64,000 nt of DNA, from positions 1 through 64,000 of the forward strand of contig MHXZ01000053.1 in the NCBI GenBank assembly GCA_001825665.1, in the 5' to 3' direction. Made by a program: the position numbers and the translations under genes. The DNA comes from Planctomycetes bacterium GWF2_41_51. GTDB taxonomy: Bacteria > Planctomycetota > Phycisphaerae > Sedimentisphaerales > UBA12454. Shown here one piece after another: positions 51,222 to 59,871 of this stretch. Below the pieces are notes generated by a model that was not told the origin of the DNA, did no database searches, and saw only the letters and a list, made by a program, of their open reading frames with translations. Numbering within the stretch: the stretch's first letter is position 1; the number at the start of each line of letters is the position of its first letter.

Positions 51222-52265
51222 ATGAAAAAGAAAAGAAACAAACTGGGTTTTACAATCGTTGAGCTTCTCACGGTTATGGCAATCATTGCCATCCTTATGG
51301 GTCTGCTCGTACCCGCGTTGAATCAGGTAAGAAAACTTGCAAAGGATACCAGCCAGCGTGCTCAATTCCACAGTATCGATGTCGCTCTCGAAGCTTTCCA
51401 GAGCGAATACGGCATGTATCCGGAATCGTCAGTTTCTCCGACAACTTTTACAGCAGCTTCGGTAGGCGCTCACAAACTTGCAGAAGCTTTGGTTGGTAGA
51501 GATTTGCTCGGCTTTGATCCCAAGACAACATGGGATGCAGATAATGATGATGACAGTGGAAATCCGGATTATAAGGACATTTATGCAAATCAAAATGCTC
51601 CGCAGAGTTCACCGCCAGAAAAAGTTGAAGCTTCTTTAAAAAGAAGAATGGGACCTTATATCAACACCGATGAAGTCGAGTCTTTCCAGGTTGGACAGTT
51701 ATTTGCAGCTCGAGGAGGAGTGTATCCAGGCAATCTTGATAGTACTGGTACACCTGATACTGCTTATGTTGCAGCCCCGGTTCTCACAGACGTTTATCAC
51801 GCCAAGAGAGTTACTCTCGCTAACGGTTCAACATTAATGGCCGGCACGCCGATTCTCTACTACAAAGCAAATACTAAAGTAGTTACAAAATCCTTCTGTT
51901 TCCCGGATACTATGAATGTTACCCCTTCCGATAGTTCTGACGACTATACCGGAAGTGAGACAGTTGCCGATGCTAATGATGATGGCTTTATTTATAACAT
52001 TATGGATAATGATGAACTTGTCAATTTATTCCAAATGATGAAACCTACCAGTTTAAACCGTCATAAATTTGATGTAGGTCAATCAGAAGATTTTGATGCC
52101 GATGGCACAAATGAAAATGGTGTTTGGAATTTTTACAATGTTATCACCAATCCGAAGATGACCAGCCATCCTCGTCCATATAATATGGATAGTTATATCC
52201 TGATTTCAGCCGGTGCCGATGGCATTTACGGTACAAGAGACGATATTTTCAACTTCAAACAATAA
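51222..52265 (+). CDS. type II secretion pseudopilin, GspG-like
   Basis: This 347-residue protein has a short basic leader MKKKRNKLG and then FTIVELLTVMAIIAILMGLLVPAL, a class III prepilin sequence with Glu at +5. The C-terminus ends ISAGADGIYGTRDDIFNFKQ, the GspG-type calcium-binding end. Acidic loops (DADNDDDSGNPDYKD, DFDADGTNENGV) may also bind calcium. It is longer than the 140-residue enterobacterial GspG and has a large inserted region. Probably a major or minor pseudopilin. GspO peptidase is not in the window. Confidence 0.82.
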   Translation: MKKKRNKLGFTIVELLTVMAIIAILMGLLVPALNQVRKLAKDTSQRAQFHSIDVALEAFQSEYGMYPESSVSPTTFTAASVGAHKLAEALVGRDLLGFDPKTTWDADNDDDSGNPDYKDIYANQNAPQSSPPEKVEASLKRRMGPYINTDEVESFQVGQLFAARGGVYPGNLDSTGTPDTAYVAAPVLTDVYHAKRVTLANGSTLMAGTPILYYKANTKVVTKSFCFPDTMNVTPSDSSDDYTGSETVADANDDGFIYNIMDNDELVNLFQMMKPTSLNRHKFDVGQSEDFDADGTNENGVWNFYNVITNPKMTSHPRPYNMDSYILISAGADGIYGTRDDIFNFKQ

Positions 52266-52280
52266 AGAAATTACGTCAGC

Positions 52281-52344
52281 GGTTATGGTTGCAGTTCGCC
52301 GTTATACGTAATACGTAAGACGAAACGAGCCTCGCAACCGTAAC
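52281..52344. repeat. hairpin repeat B between pseudopilin genes
   Basis: GTTATGGTTGC and GCAACCGTAAC are the stem, with CCGTTATACGTAATACGTAAGACGAAACGAGC within. It is related to repeat A and repeat C by the shared ACGAAACGAGC and ACGTNNNACGT pieces. Confidence 0.6.
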
Positions 52345-52371
52345 TGTTCGACGATGTCCAAAGGGTGCAAA

Positions 52372-53247
52372 ATGAAGACCGAAAAACATAACAACGCCAA
52401 AATTGTCATCCCATTGGGATCTCAATCTTTCGGAAACCCAGATCGGTTTGCTGTGTCGAATCGCAGTCGTAAAGCATTCACATTAATAGAAGTCTTAACC
52501 GCCGTTGTGATTATTGCCATTCTCGTCGGCATTCTCATACCCGCGCTGAATATGGTTAGAAAGATTGCCAAAGATACTCAGCAGAAAGCGCAGATTGCAA
52601 GCATCGAAATCGGCTTAAGCATGTACAAAAACGAAGACACTTTCGGCGATTACCCGCCTTCCGTCGGTTCAACTGGAAATACATATTGCGGCGCACAAAC
52701 TTTGACCGAAGCAATGCTCGGCCAGGATCTCCTCGGTGTTGACCCGAACACTGAATACAAACCGAATGAACTTGGCGGTTTATACGCCGACGCCAACGAC
52801 AGAAAAGGCCCATATCTCGACAGAACGCATATCAGCGTTTTAACTCCGGATCATATTTTTAATTCTGTTACTACTTCACTTGAAAAGGACATGTATGTAA
52901 TTTGTGATGTTTATTCTGCTGTCAAAAAAAGCGTAACTTTTTCAAGTGGTTCTGTGAAAAAAGTAAATATCAGTACGCCGATTCTATATTACAGAGCAGA
53001 TACTTCAAAAACAACAACTAATGATGTTTATGATTTTGCTGATAACAAAGAACTTACCGACCTCGGTGCAGTATCAGATGGCAGATCGCACGAAATAGAA
53101 GCCATCTTTTATAACAATATGATCGAAGACCCGATGTTAACAAACCGTCCCCTAAGACCGGACAGCTTTCTTTTGATATCCGCCGGTAATGATGGCCTCT
53201 ACGGCACTTCCGACGATATCTGTAATTTCGAACCTAATATTGAGTGA
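52372..53247 (+). CDS. type II secretion pseudopilin, GspG-like (second)
   Basis: It has ~290 residues, with KAFTLIEVLTAVVIIAILVGILIPAL, then MVRKIAKDTQQKAQIASIEIGLSMYKNED, close to the preceding gene (KLAKDTSQRAQFHSIDVAL), so the two arose by duplication. The end ISAGNDGLYGTSDDICNFEP is the GspG calcium end. From ATG 52372 the leader is 35 residues, long for a prepilin; an in-frame GTG at 52453 would give a nine-residue leader ending RSRKA. The true start is unsettled. Confidence 0.8.
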   Translation: MKTEKHNNAKIVIPLGSQSFGNPDRFAVSNRSRKAFTLIEVLTAVVIIAILVGILIPALNMVRKIAKDTQQKAQIASIEIGLSMYKNEDTFGDYPPSVGSTGNTYCGAQTLTEAMLGQDLLGVDPNTEYKPNELGGLYADANDRKGPYLDRTHISVLTPDHIFNSVTTSLEKDMYVICDVYSAVKKSVTFSSGSVKKVNISTPILYYRADTSKTTTNDVYDFADNKELTDLGAVSDGRSHEIEAIFYNNMIEDPMLTNRPLRPDSFLLISAGNDGLYGTSDDICNFEPNIE

Positions 53248-53271
53248 TGTGATTAACGCTTTCGTTAATCG

Positions 53272-53340
53272 GGCAATGGCGGCGATGCTCGTTACGTTTA
53301 ACGTCTGACGATGTCCGAAACGAGCTTCGCAGCCGCTAAC
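53272..53340. repeat. hairpin repeat C between pseudopilin genes
   Basis: GGCGGCGATGCTCG and CGAGCTTCGCAGCC pair imperfectly around GTTACGTTTAACGTCTGACGATGTCCGAAA. It shares GTTACGTT(T/A)AACGT and CGAAACGAGCTTC with repeat A, and lies at the same relative place between genes. Confidence 0.6.
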
Positions 53341-53386
53341 CAAGGACGCATAATCATACGGGCGGGGTGGATTGAGAATTAGAAAA

Positions 53387-53899
53387 ATGAAGATAAAATT
53401 GAAACATTCCGGTTTGACGCTTATCGAAGTTCTCGTTTCTGTTACGATTATTGCGATTCTTGCCGCCGGCCTCTTCGCTGTTGGAAATTATATCGACACT
53501 CAGATGAAAATTGAGCGTACAAAATCGACGATTAATCTTCTCGTTGCCGCTCTCGACCAGTATTTCGATTTTTATCATAAATTTCCTGACCCCAATGGTG
53601 CATTAGAAGAATATAGAACCGGATGTGCTAATGATGACAACGATATCGAAAGATTATATTATAAATTAACTCTTGCTCCTGATGCCAAAAAGATTCTTGA
53701 TCAGGTAAACCGCAAATTTTTAAAGGATTCAGATGATGATGAGAATCCTGAAATAGTTGACGCATGGAATGAAAATTTAAGATTTAGATATATAGATGGC
53801 TGGAATTTCCCTGTAATTATTTCCGCCGGTCCGGACAAGGACTTTGGCGACCATAATCCCAAAAAAACCGAAGACAATATCAGCAGTAAAGGACTTTAA
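53387..53899 (+). CDS. type II secretion pseudopilin-like protein
   Basis: This ~170-residue protein has leader MKIKLKHSG and then LTLIEVLVSVTIIAILAAGLF, a prepilin helix with Glu at +5. The C-terminal WNFPVIISAGPDKDFGDHNP resembles the GspG end in shorter form. I start at ATG 53387; the track start at 53372 is a TTG. Confidence 0.75.
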   Translation: MKIKLKHSGLTLIEVLVSVTIIAILAAGLFAVGNYIDTQMKIERTKSTINLLVAALDQYFDFYHKFPDPNGALEEYRTGCANDDNDIERLYYKLTLAPDAKKILDQVNRKFLKDSDDDENPEIVDAWNENLRFRYIDGWNFPVIISAGPDKDFGDHNPKKTEDNISSKGL

Positions 53900-53929
53900 A
53901 TAGTGAAGCGTATTTCGCTTCGTAATAGT

Positions 53930-53962
53930 TTGTGTTAATTCGTGTGAATTCGTGGTTAAAAA
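53930..53962 (+). repeat. short repeat of TTCGTG units overlapping a start codon
   Basis: TTTGTGTTAATTCGTGTGAATTCGTGGTTAAAA is three clear units. The GTG in the last unit is the only usable start of the gene at 53952. Confidence 0.65.
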
Positions 53963-54737
53963 ATGGCGACATAATGCATTCTCTTTGATTGAGCTTCTCG
54001 TGGCTCTCGGCATAATTGCTGCGCTTGCCGCAATAGCTATCCCATCGATTAAGGCGATGCAGAAATCTTTCGATTCCACCGGCGCCGAGAGTATGATTAG
54101 CGCTGCGTTGTCTACCGCAAGAACAATCGCAATCAGCGAGCAAAGATACGCCGGCGTCCGCTTCCAGAAAGCTTATACTCCTGACAATAGCAGTATTCCC
54201 GATATGCCCCAGTACATGATTTTCATAGTCAAAGATTACGATACAAAGCATAATATGGAAAATCTGTTCCGCGTTGTTCCCGGTTACAAGCCCATAAAAC
54301 TCCCGGCAAACACCAACATTACAGATATGTATGTTGACGATGTTAATATTGCCGGAGATGATAAAATCAATGACCCCTGTGAATTGACCGATGCAACTGC
54401 TTTTTCTATTCTCTTTTCACCGGTCGGAAAACTTGTTAATCATGAAATTCGGGTCAGGAATAAAGCAGGCGAAGCTAATCCTACAACATCTACAGCTTCA
54501 GGCCATGACGATGTTTTTAATTCGATTGATAATATAATAAAAAACAATTTAGGATTATTCGTTCAGGATGATAACCCCGATTTGGGTTTGTACAAAGAGC
54601 AAAGCCGCAAAAAATTCAAAATCTACGATTCTGATAAATTTAAAAAGATGGATAAAGACGAACGATATACTAATTATTTGAAGGAATTAAAATTTATTTG
54701 TCTTAACCCTTATACCGGCGAAATAATTAAAAAATAA
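53952..54737 (+). CDS. type II secretion pseudopilin, GspH-like
   Basis: This 261-residue protein has leader MVKKWRHNA, FSLIELLVALGIIAALAAIAIPSI, and then helix text AESMISAALSTARTIAISEQRYAGVRF that fits the GspH/FimT type. The start is GTG within a repeat, giving Met-Val-Lys; there is no Shine-Dalgarno sequence. Body rich in Asp/Lys. Minor pseudopilin by analogy to GspH. Confidence 0.78.
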   Translation: MVKKWRHNAFSLIELLVALGIIAALAAIAIPSIKAMQKSFDSTGAESMISAALSTARTIAISEQRYAGVRFQKAYTPDNSSIPDMPQYMIFIVKDYDTKHNMENLFRVVPGYKPIKLPANTNITDMYVDDVNIAGDDKINDPCELTDATAFSILFSPVGKLVNHEIRVRNKAGEANPTTSTASGHDDVFNSIDNIIKNNLGLFVQDDNPDLGLYKEQSRKKFKIYDSDKFKKMDKDERYTNYLKELKFICLNPYTGEIIKK

Positions 54738-54743
54738 AAATAA

Positions 54744-54774
54744 TTTGTGTCTTGGTGCCTTAGTGGCTAAAAAA
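54744..54774 (+). repeat. short repeat of TTAGTG units ending in GTGGCTAAAAAA
   Basis: TTGTGTCTTGGTGCCTTAGTGGCTAAAAAAA matches the unit pattern at 40828. It contains an in-frame GTG GCT AAA upstream of the next prepilin gene. Confidence 0.6.
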
Positions 54775-54867
54775 ATGAAAATTAATATCTCTGTGTTCTC
54801 TGCTGAAGCGCAGCGAAAGTCCCCGATTCTTCAGGATTTTGTTCCCTTGAAAACAAAATCAAAGGGG

Positions 54868-55635
54868 ATGAAATCAGTGATAAAAAATAGTGGGTTCTCA
54901 TTAACCGAAGTCCTCATGGCTGTCGGAGTGCTCAGTATCGGCATAATGCTTGTCGCCACGATGTTTCCCGCTGCGCTTTATCTTACCACTGTCGCTTCCG
55001 AAAGAACAATGGCCGCACTCGTTGCCGACCAGGCCTTCGCAAAAATGCAGCTTTACGGTTTTATTCATCAGGATAAGGATGAAGATCGATATACCCGCTA
55101 CAAATTCCGTATGGTTGACCAGGAAAACAAAATAGACCCTAACGAATTTATCTATCATATTGATGGTTCCGGCCAGCCCCAGTATTCCTGGGAGGCTCTC
55201 TGCCGCAAATTAAATGACGATGCTAATGATATGCGTTACAGCGTCAAACTTTACATCTCAAGAAAAACCTCACCCAATCTTAAATATACTGTAGCATTAG
55301 GAATGGCCGGAGATGTTAATTCTGTTACTTGGCCTATGCCCGTTCCGATCAATGTTCAATATACTTCGCCCGACAAGCTGACGATGGAGTATGAAGCAGA
55401 AAAGTTTATTAATCCGCCTCCTGCGACGATAGTTATGGATTATAATTCAGGCCGATTGTTCCGCATTATCAACAGAGAAGATAATGAGGTTACTCTCGAC
55501 CGTTCCTGGGACAAAGATATATCTAATCAGAATATTAAGATCTGGCTTTTGCCTTCACCCGTTGATAGTACCGGTAAACCGACCGGCAAAAATCCGGATA
55601 TAGAAGTCTTTCAAAGAATTATTGATTTCAGATAA
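54868..55635 (+). CDS. type II secretion pseudopilin, GspI-like
   Basis: This ~255-residue protein has leader MKSVIKNSG and then FSLTEVLMAVGVLSIGIMLVATMFPAAL, with VASERTMAALVADQAFAKMQ as the GspI/PilV-type helix. I choose ATG 54868 because it gives a standard nine-residue leader. An upstream ATG at 54775 would give a 40-residue leader. Probably a tip pseudopilin with the GspJ- and GspK-like neighbours. Confidence 0.75.
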   Translation: MKSVIKNSGFSLTEVLMAVGVLSIGIMLVATMFPAALYLTTVASERTMAALVADQAFAKMQLYGFIHQDKDEDRYTRYKFRMVDQENKIDPNEFIYHIDGSGQPQYSWEALCRKLNDDANDMRYSVKLYISRKTSPNLKYTVALGMAGDVNSVTWPMPVPINVQYTSPDKLTMEYEAEKFINPPPATIVMDYNSGRLFRIINREDNEVTLDRSWDKDISNQNIKIWLLPSPVDSTGKPTGKNPDIEVFQRIIDFR

Positions 55636-55647
55636 AATTAAAAATAA

Positions 55648-56403
55648 ATGAAAAATAATATTCGTGATAATTCGTGTTCATTCGTGGTTAAAACAGCCTC
55701 TTTAGCCAATAAAAAATCGGTGCGGGGATTTACTTTAACCGAGCTTCTCGTCGCGATTGGCTTGCTCGCCGCCGTTATGGCATCTTCAACGATGATTTTC
55801 CATTATTCTATCGAAGCCCACAGAACCGCCATGGCAACCGCCCAGGTTATGCACTCCCTGCGTGCCGTTACAGACCAGCTAAACATCCAGCTCGCTGGCC
55901 TCCGAAAAGACGGCTGGCTCTCTGTCGGTTCCGGAGATTTGTCTTTCTTCACCGTAGGCGATTTCCAGTCGAATTTCAGAGATGATATTCGTTCCAATAT
56001 TGCATGGATTTATTTTGGCCCCGCTAACGATGCGAATGACCCTAACAATTTATTGCTCGATATCAAACTTGTAACGCCCAATCACAACTCCACCGATTGC
56101 CTTATGAAGAGTTTCGCCGACTATCAGGCAAATGCAGACGATTTGCTCGCTTCCGGCAGACCCCATTATAATCCCGACGATCCCTATAATCTCCTCGCCC
56201 AGCGCGTTACAGACCTGGAAATTTACTGGACTGACGGCAGCATAGTTAGTAACAAAATTCAATGGGAGAAGACCATTAAACATTGGAAACCGTCCGACAC
56301 CGATTGGCCCAAAGCCCTGAAATTCACTTTTACCATCCACGACTCTAAAGGCATTTTCAAGGAAGGCAAAACTTTCGAACATATTGTTTATATTGGAAAC
56401 TAA
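55648..56403 (+). CDS. type II secretion pseudopilin, GspJ-like
   Basis: This 251-residue (or shorter) protein has KSVRG followed by FTLTELLVAIGLLAAVMASSTMIF and the conserved TDQLNIQLAGLRKDGWL helix. The track start ATG 55648 runs through a translated repeat (NIRDNSCSFVVK). The in-frame GTG 55684 inside that repeat gives leader MVKTASLANKKSVRG and is equally likely. The C-terminal half has the ALKFTFTIHDSKG strand pair of GspJ. Tip complex component by analogy. Confidence 0.75.
   Translation: MKNNIRDNSCSFVVKTASLANKKSVRGFTLTELLVAIGLLAAVMASSTMIFHYSIEAHRTAMATAQVMHSLRAVTDQLNIQLAGLRKDGWLSVGSGDLSFFTVGDFQSNFRDDIRSNIAWIYFGPANDANDPNNLLLDIKLVTPNHNSTDCLMKSFADYQANADDLLASGRPHYNPDDPYNLLAQRVTDLEIYWTDGSIVSNKIQWEKTIKHWKPSDTDWPKALKFTFTIHDSKGIFKEGKTFEHIVYIGN
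55660..55694 (+). repeat. short repeat of TTCGTG units inside the 5' end of a gene
   Basis: ATTCGTGATAATTCGTGTTCATTCGTGGTTAAAA is three units of the family. The GTG of the last unit is in frame with the prepilin helix. Confidence 0.65.
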
Positions 56404-56442
56404 AGACACAAAGGCGTTAAGAAAAATATTTACAATTAAAAT

Positions 56443-56475
56443 TCTTCGTGCCTTAGTGCCTTCGTGGCTCAAAGG
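56443..56475 (+). repeat. short repeat TTCGTGCCTTAGTGCCTTCGTGGCTCAAA
   Basis: This three-unit member mixes the TTCGTG and TTAGTG unit types. It ends ~16 bases before the next start at 56486. Confidence 0.6.
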
Positions 56476-56485
56476 ATTTAGAGAT

Positions 56486-59137
56486 ATGAAAAAGACAAAA
56501 CAATTTGTTTTCAACAAAAACGGCTCAGCCCTCATCATGACCATCGTTCTTACCGTCATGCTCGCCGCCGTTGCCGTTATGTTCCTCGCGATGGCCAGGA
56601 TGGACAAAGCCTCAACAAGCAATATCGCCGACAACAAAATGCTCGATCTGACCGCAATGTCAATCATCGAAATCATAAATAAAGAACTCGTGTACGACAC
56701 TCCCGGCGTCGCAATAAAAGCCGATGTTAATGAATTGGAGCGCCCGCAATATTTCGAATACAAAGATTATCCCGACTCAAACGACCCATGGCTGGCAAGC
56801 ATCGAACCGTATCTTTTTGATAAAAAAGATACCGTCAAAGCGAGCACATATAAATGGCACCAAATCAGCGATATCACTGGTTATTTGGCAGCTCATGATT
56901 TCGAAGTTCAGGATGTTAACGTAAAACCCGTCGGCTTAAGCTCCCTTTACGACGTTCAGGATTATCCGATTTTCGATATGAACGAAGGCGGAGTATTTTA
57001 TAAAATCAGCGGTACTACAAAAACAATAGCACACAATGGCATTTCCGCAGATGCTGATGGCGACGGTATCGCCGATTCAAAATGGTTCGAGCTTTCAGAT
57101 ATGCGAACCACCAACGGCAGAGTCTTCGCCGCAGTAAGAATCATCGACAACGGCGCAATGGCAAATGTCAACACCGCTTATCAATTCAATCCCGACGATA
57201 ATGATGGTAATAATATTAATGGCGTTTCACAGACCCGCATCGACCTCGAAAACCTTTTGAAATCCGGCGATACAATCACTGCTTTGCACAATGCACGCAC
57301 TGATAACCAGGCCGACTGGCCAGGCTTCTTGCAAAATATCGTCTGGGACTTCAACAATTTTCCTGAAAATGGTTACCGTCCTTTCGATATGACCGATGAA
57401 CTTGAACTCCGTTACCGCTTCTGCATCAGCGGCCAAAATGAAAGCCGCTTCGAAACCGCTGTACCGAATACTTCCAAAATAACCGACAAAACCTACAAAG
57501 CAGAATATATTTATGATAGCAGTACGGATTGCAGCCTTGATGATTGGGAGAACCGCCTTTCAGAACCAAATTATATTTTGCGCAGACACCTACTCACAAC
57601 ATACAACTGCGACCGAATCATCGACCCCAACGGCAATAAAATGCTAAACATCAACGATGCCAATACAACATCCCTTTATAATTTATTCAGCAAAGTTTAC
57701 GATTCCAACACCGCCGCACAAATCGCCGTCAATATCTCCGATTACCGCGACGCCGACTCCGATGTAAATGTTTTCACTGCGCCTAATACCGGAAAAAAAT
57801 TCTACGGCTTCGAAGCCCCATGCGTCTACATCTCCGAAATCGCTTATAAACATTGGCAAACAGGAGTTGTACCCCCAGGCGAAGAATATAAATCCTACGC
57901 TATCGAACTTTATAAACCTTATACACAGGACGACTCTGCCGATCTTTCCGATTGGAGTTTGTATGTGGGGGCAACAGAAGTTAAGATTAAAAATTGGTCA
58001 AGTGGTAAATACCACGTAATAAGATGGAAAAGCGCCTCCGATTCCGCACCTTTACAGGCAGACAGTTCCGTACAAGTACAGGATGAGGACCTTGATGTAG
58101 ATAATCCTCCTTTTATACTCCCAGCCACTCTAATCCGATTAGAACGAAAAGCGCAGAATGGTGATAAGATTATTGTTGATATGGAAGCTGTCCCTTCCAA
58201 TATGATTCAACTTGAAACTCATTATAAGCAAAGGGATAACAGAAAGCACCAGTGCATAAGGCGTATATGGAGCGCTGTTATTAACAATGACAATACAACT
58301 CTGGGCAGCGACAACACCTTTGCTCCTGACGATGCTAATATTATTCCTACCTATCCGGCTAATTCTCCTTTGACAAATATTGGAGAAATAGGAAGCATCT
58401 TCCGGAAAAGTGCTTACATCTATAGAGATGCAAATGGCTTTCACAGTATAGAAAATTTTATTGGCTCAGTTGCCTCGCTCAAACTCGAAGAAAATGTCCG
58501 CATCAATCTTACCGATGAGACTTTATATCCTGTTTTCAATTTTGTAACGGCGTTAAAAACTCCCTACGCAAACGATTCCAATGAAACACGGGTAAAAGGC
58601 CGCATTAATATCAATACCGCTCCCGCGCGTGTTATCGCTCAGCTTCCATGGGTTTCGCAGCGAATCGGCGGCTACGATGACCTCGCCCTCGCAAAAGCAA
58701 TCGTCGCCTACAGGGACAAATTGAAAGAAGAAGGAACATCCGAACCGAATTATAATTACGAAGGCCGCCCCGATGCCAACGGCTTCGAAAGCACTGCGCG
58801 CCTTATGAAAGTCCGCAATCTCAGTCCGACCTATAAAAATTACAGCATCGATTGTTATGCCAGAGATGGCAACGATTTGGCAGGTTTCCCCGACCTTAGT
58901 CCTGGCACAACCGGCGATGAAGCGAAAGACGATATGGAGGAGCGCGATGTAATTTTCGCTCGAATCAGCGACCTCGTTACAGTCCGCAGCGATGTCTTTA
59001 CGGCGTATATTCTGGTTCGCATAGGAACCAATGGCCCGCAGAAAAGATACATTGCGATTCTCGACCGCAGCGAAGTTAAAACTCCATCCGACAAAGTAAA
59101 AATCCGCGCATTCCAATATGTCCCCGATGCACGATGA
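56486..59137 (+). CDS. GspK-like large pseudopilin / secretion tip protein
   Basis: This 883-residue protein has leader MKKTKQFVFNKNG and then SALIMTIVLTVMLAAVAVMFLAMARMDKAS, a PilX/GspK-type helix without Glu at +5, as in GspK. Two regions of GRININTAPARVIAQLPW and ANTTSLYNLF text are the helix-hairpin-helix (SAM-like) pieces of GspK. It holds a DADGDGIADSKW loop, a calcium-binding repeat like thrombospondin type 3, and is about three times longer than E. coli GspK. The C-terminal domain is beta-rich. I start at ATG 56486; the track ORF starts in the previous gene. Confidence 0.78.
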   Translation: MKKTKQFVFNKNGSALIMTIVLTVMLAAVAVMFLAMARMDKASTSNIADNKMLDLTAMSIIEIINKELVYDTPGVAIKADVNELERPQYFEYKDYPDSNDPWLASIEPYLFDKKDTVKASTYKWHQISDITGYLAAHDFEVQDVNVKPVGLSSLYDVQDYPIFDMNEGGVFYKISGTTKTIAHNGISADADGDGIADSKWFELSDMRTTNGRVFAAVRIIDNGAMANVNTAYQFNPDDNDGNNINGVSQTRIDLENLLKSGDTITALHNARTDNQADWPGFLQNIVWDFNNFPENGYRPFDMTDELELRYRFCISGQNESRFETAVPNTSKITDKTYKAEYIYDSSTDCSLDDWENRLSEPNYILRRHLLTTYNCDRIIDPNGNKMLNINDANTTSLYNLFSKVYDSNTAAQIAVNISDYRDADSDVNVFTAPNTGKKFYGFEAPCVYISEIAYKHWQTGVVPPGEEYKSYAIELYKPYTQDDSADLSDWSLYVGATEVKIKNWSSGKYHVIRWKSASDSAPLQADSSVQVQDEDLDVDNPPFILPATLIRLERKAQNGDKIIVDMEAVPSNMIQLETHYKQRDNRKHQCIRRIWSAVINNDNTTLGSDNTFAPDDANIIPTYPANSPLTNIGEIGSIFRKSAYIYRDANGFHSIENFIGSVASLKLEENVRINLTDETLYPVFNFVTALKTPYANDSNETRVKGRININTAPARVIAQLPWVSQRIGGYDDLALAKAIVAYRDKLKEEGTSEPNYNYEGRPDANGFESTARLMKVRNLSPTYKNYSIDCYARDGNDLAGFPDLSPGTTGDEAKDDMEERDVIFARISDLVTVRSDVFTAYILVRIGTNGPQKRYIAILDRSEVKTPSDKVKIRAFQYVPDAR

Positions 59138-59232
59138 TATTTCACGTTCAGAGCCATGAGCGTAAGCGATTGGTATTTGCATCTTAGTTCAGGCGGATCA
59201 GTACGTCCCCGACAACCGTTAATTAATTTTAG

Positions 59233-59253
59233 CCCCCGGACCCGTGCCGGGGG
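59233..59253. repeat. GC-rich palindrome, copy 2
   Basis: CCCCCGGACCCGTGCCGGGGG differs from the 41932 copy by one loop base. With the copy at 59277 it sits in the 305-base gap between the GspK-like gene and a convergent nuclease gene. Confidence 0.55.
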
Positions 59254-59276
59254 GAGTTAAAAGTTTCCTTCCTTAA

Positions 59277-59296
59277 CCCCGGACCCGTGCCGGGGG
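59277..59296. repeat. GC-rich palindrome, copy 3
   Basis: CCCCGGACCCGTGCCGGGGG is a near copy of the one at 59233, 23 bases further on. The rest of this gap holds the 55-bp repeat at 59344 and AT-rich text with no gene. Confidence 0.55.
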
Positions 59297-59343
59297 TAAT
59301 AAAAAATTTAAATTCCAACTTCCCCTGTAATGCGGGTTCTGGA

Positions 59344-59398
59344 CATTGTCAGACCGCCTCCGCCTGTCATTGCGAGGCCGCAGCTGAAGCAATCTCAA
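59344..59398. repeat. 55-bp direct repeat, left of the GIY-YIG gene
   Basis: It starts CATTGTCAGACCGCC, contains TGTCATTGCGAGGCCGCAGC and ends AAGCAATCTCAA. It matches the copy at 59750 at 52 of 55 positions. The inner TTGCGAGG...GAAGCAA part resembles a palindromic intergenic repeat common in varied bacteria. Confidence 0.75.
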
Positions 59399-59442
59399 AT
59401 CCTTTGCCGCTCCTTGCATCTCGACTGGCATCAATTTCGATC

Positions 59443-59733
59443 TCAGTCCATTGCAATATTATATAGATCTTTCCATTCAGGATTTTTGCTTTTTATTAGT
59501 TGGATTTTTTTAGCTCTTGAGCCCGCTTTAATTTGTTTCTCTGCTGCTATAGCATCCATGATTTTGTTAAATGTTTCAAAATAGACCAATTTGTTTATAT
59601 TATATTTTTTCGTAAAGGCTGACCCTTTTTTATTTTTATGTTGAAATACTCGTCTAATTAAATCATTTGTCACGCCGGTATAAATTACTGTATTGTTCAT
59701 ATTAGTCATTATGTAAACCCAATAATTTCTCAT
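59443..59733 (-). CDS. GIY-YIG endonuclease domain protein
   Basis: This 96-residue single-domain GIY-YIG nuclease of the UPF0213/YhbQ kind has YWVYIMTNMNNTVIYTGVTNDLIRRVFQHK with the paired Tyr (WVY...YTG) and the catalytic Arg. KYNINKLVYFETF and AIAAEKQIKAGSRAKKIQLI follow, the second with the conserved Glu. Function unknown; nuclease activity inferred. It is enclosed by two direct repeats of 55 bp, a layout typical of a mobile or self-inserting unit. Confidence 0.8.
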   Translation of the reverse strand: MRNYWVYIMTNMNNTVIYTGVTNDLIRRVFQHKNKKGSAFTKKYNINKLVYFETFNKIMDAIAAEKQIKAGSRAKKIQLIKSKNPEWKDLYNIAMD

Positions 59734-59749
59734 AAGACCATACCTCTGT

Positions 59750-59804
59750 CATTGCCAGACCGCCGCCGCCTGTCATTGCGAGGCCGCAGCCGAAGCAATC
59801 TCAA
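59750..59804. repeat. 55-bp direct repeat, right of the GIY-YIG gene
   Basis: It begins CATTGCCAGACCGCC and ends AAGCAATCTCAA, same direction as the copy at 59344. The two bound a segment of 406 bases start to start. Confidence 0.75.
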
Positions 59805-59871
59805 CCTTTTGCCATTTTTCTGCTTTTATATCTTTGATTTAAAATAGAAACATTAATGGCTCTAATTTCCC

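Noticed and set aside
56050-56763. 237-residue minus-strand ORF across two pseudopilin genes
   Set aside because: It crosses two real genes and has no recognisable feature; it is a codon-bias shadow.
59750-59804. 55-bp repeats as ends of an insertion sequence
   Set aside because: They are direct, not inverted, and no transposase lies between them.
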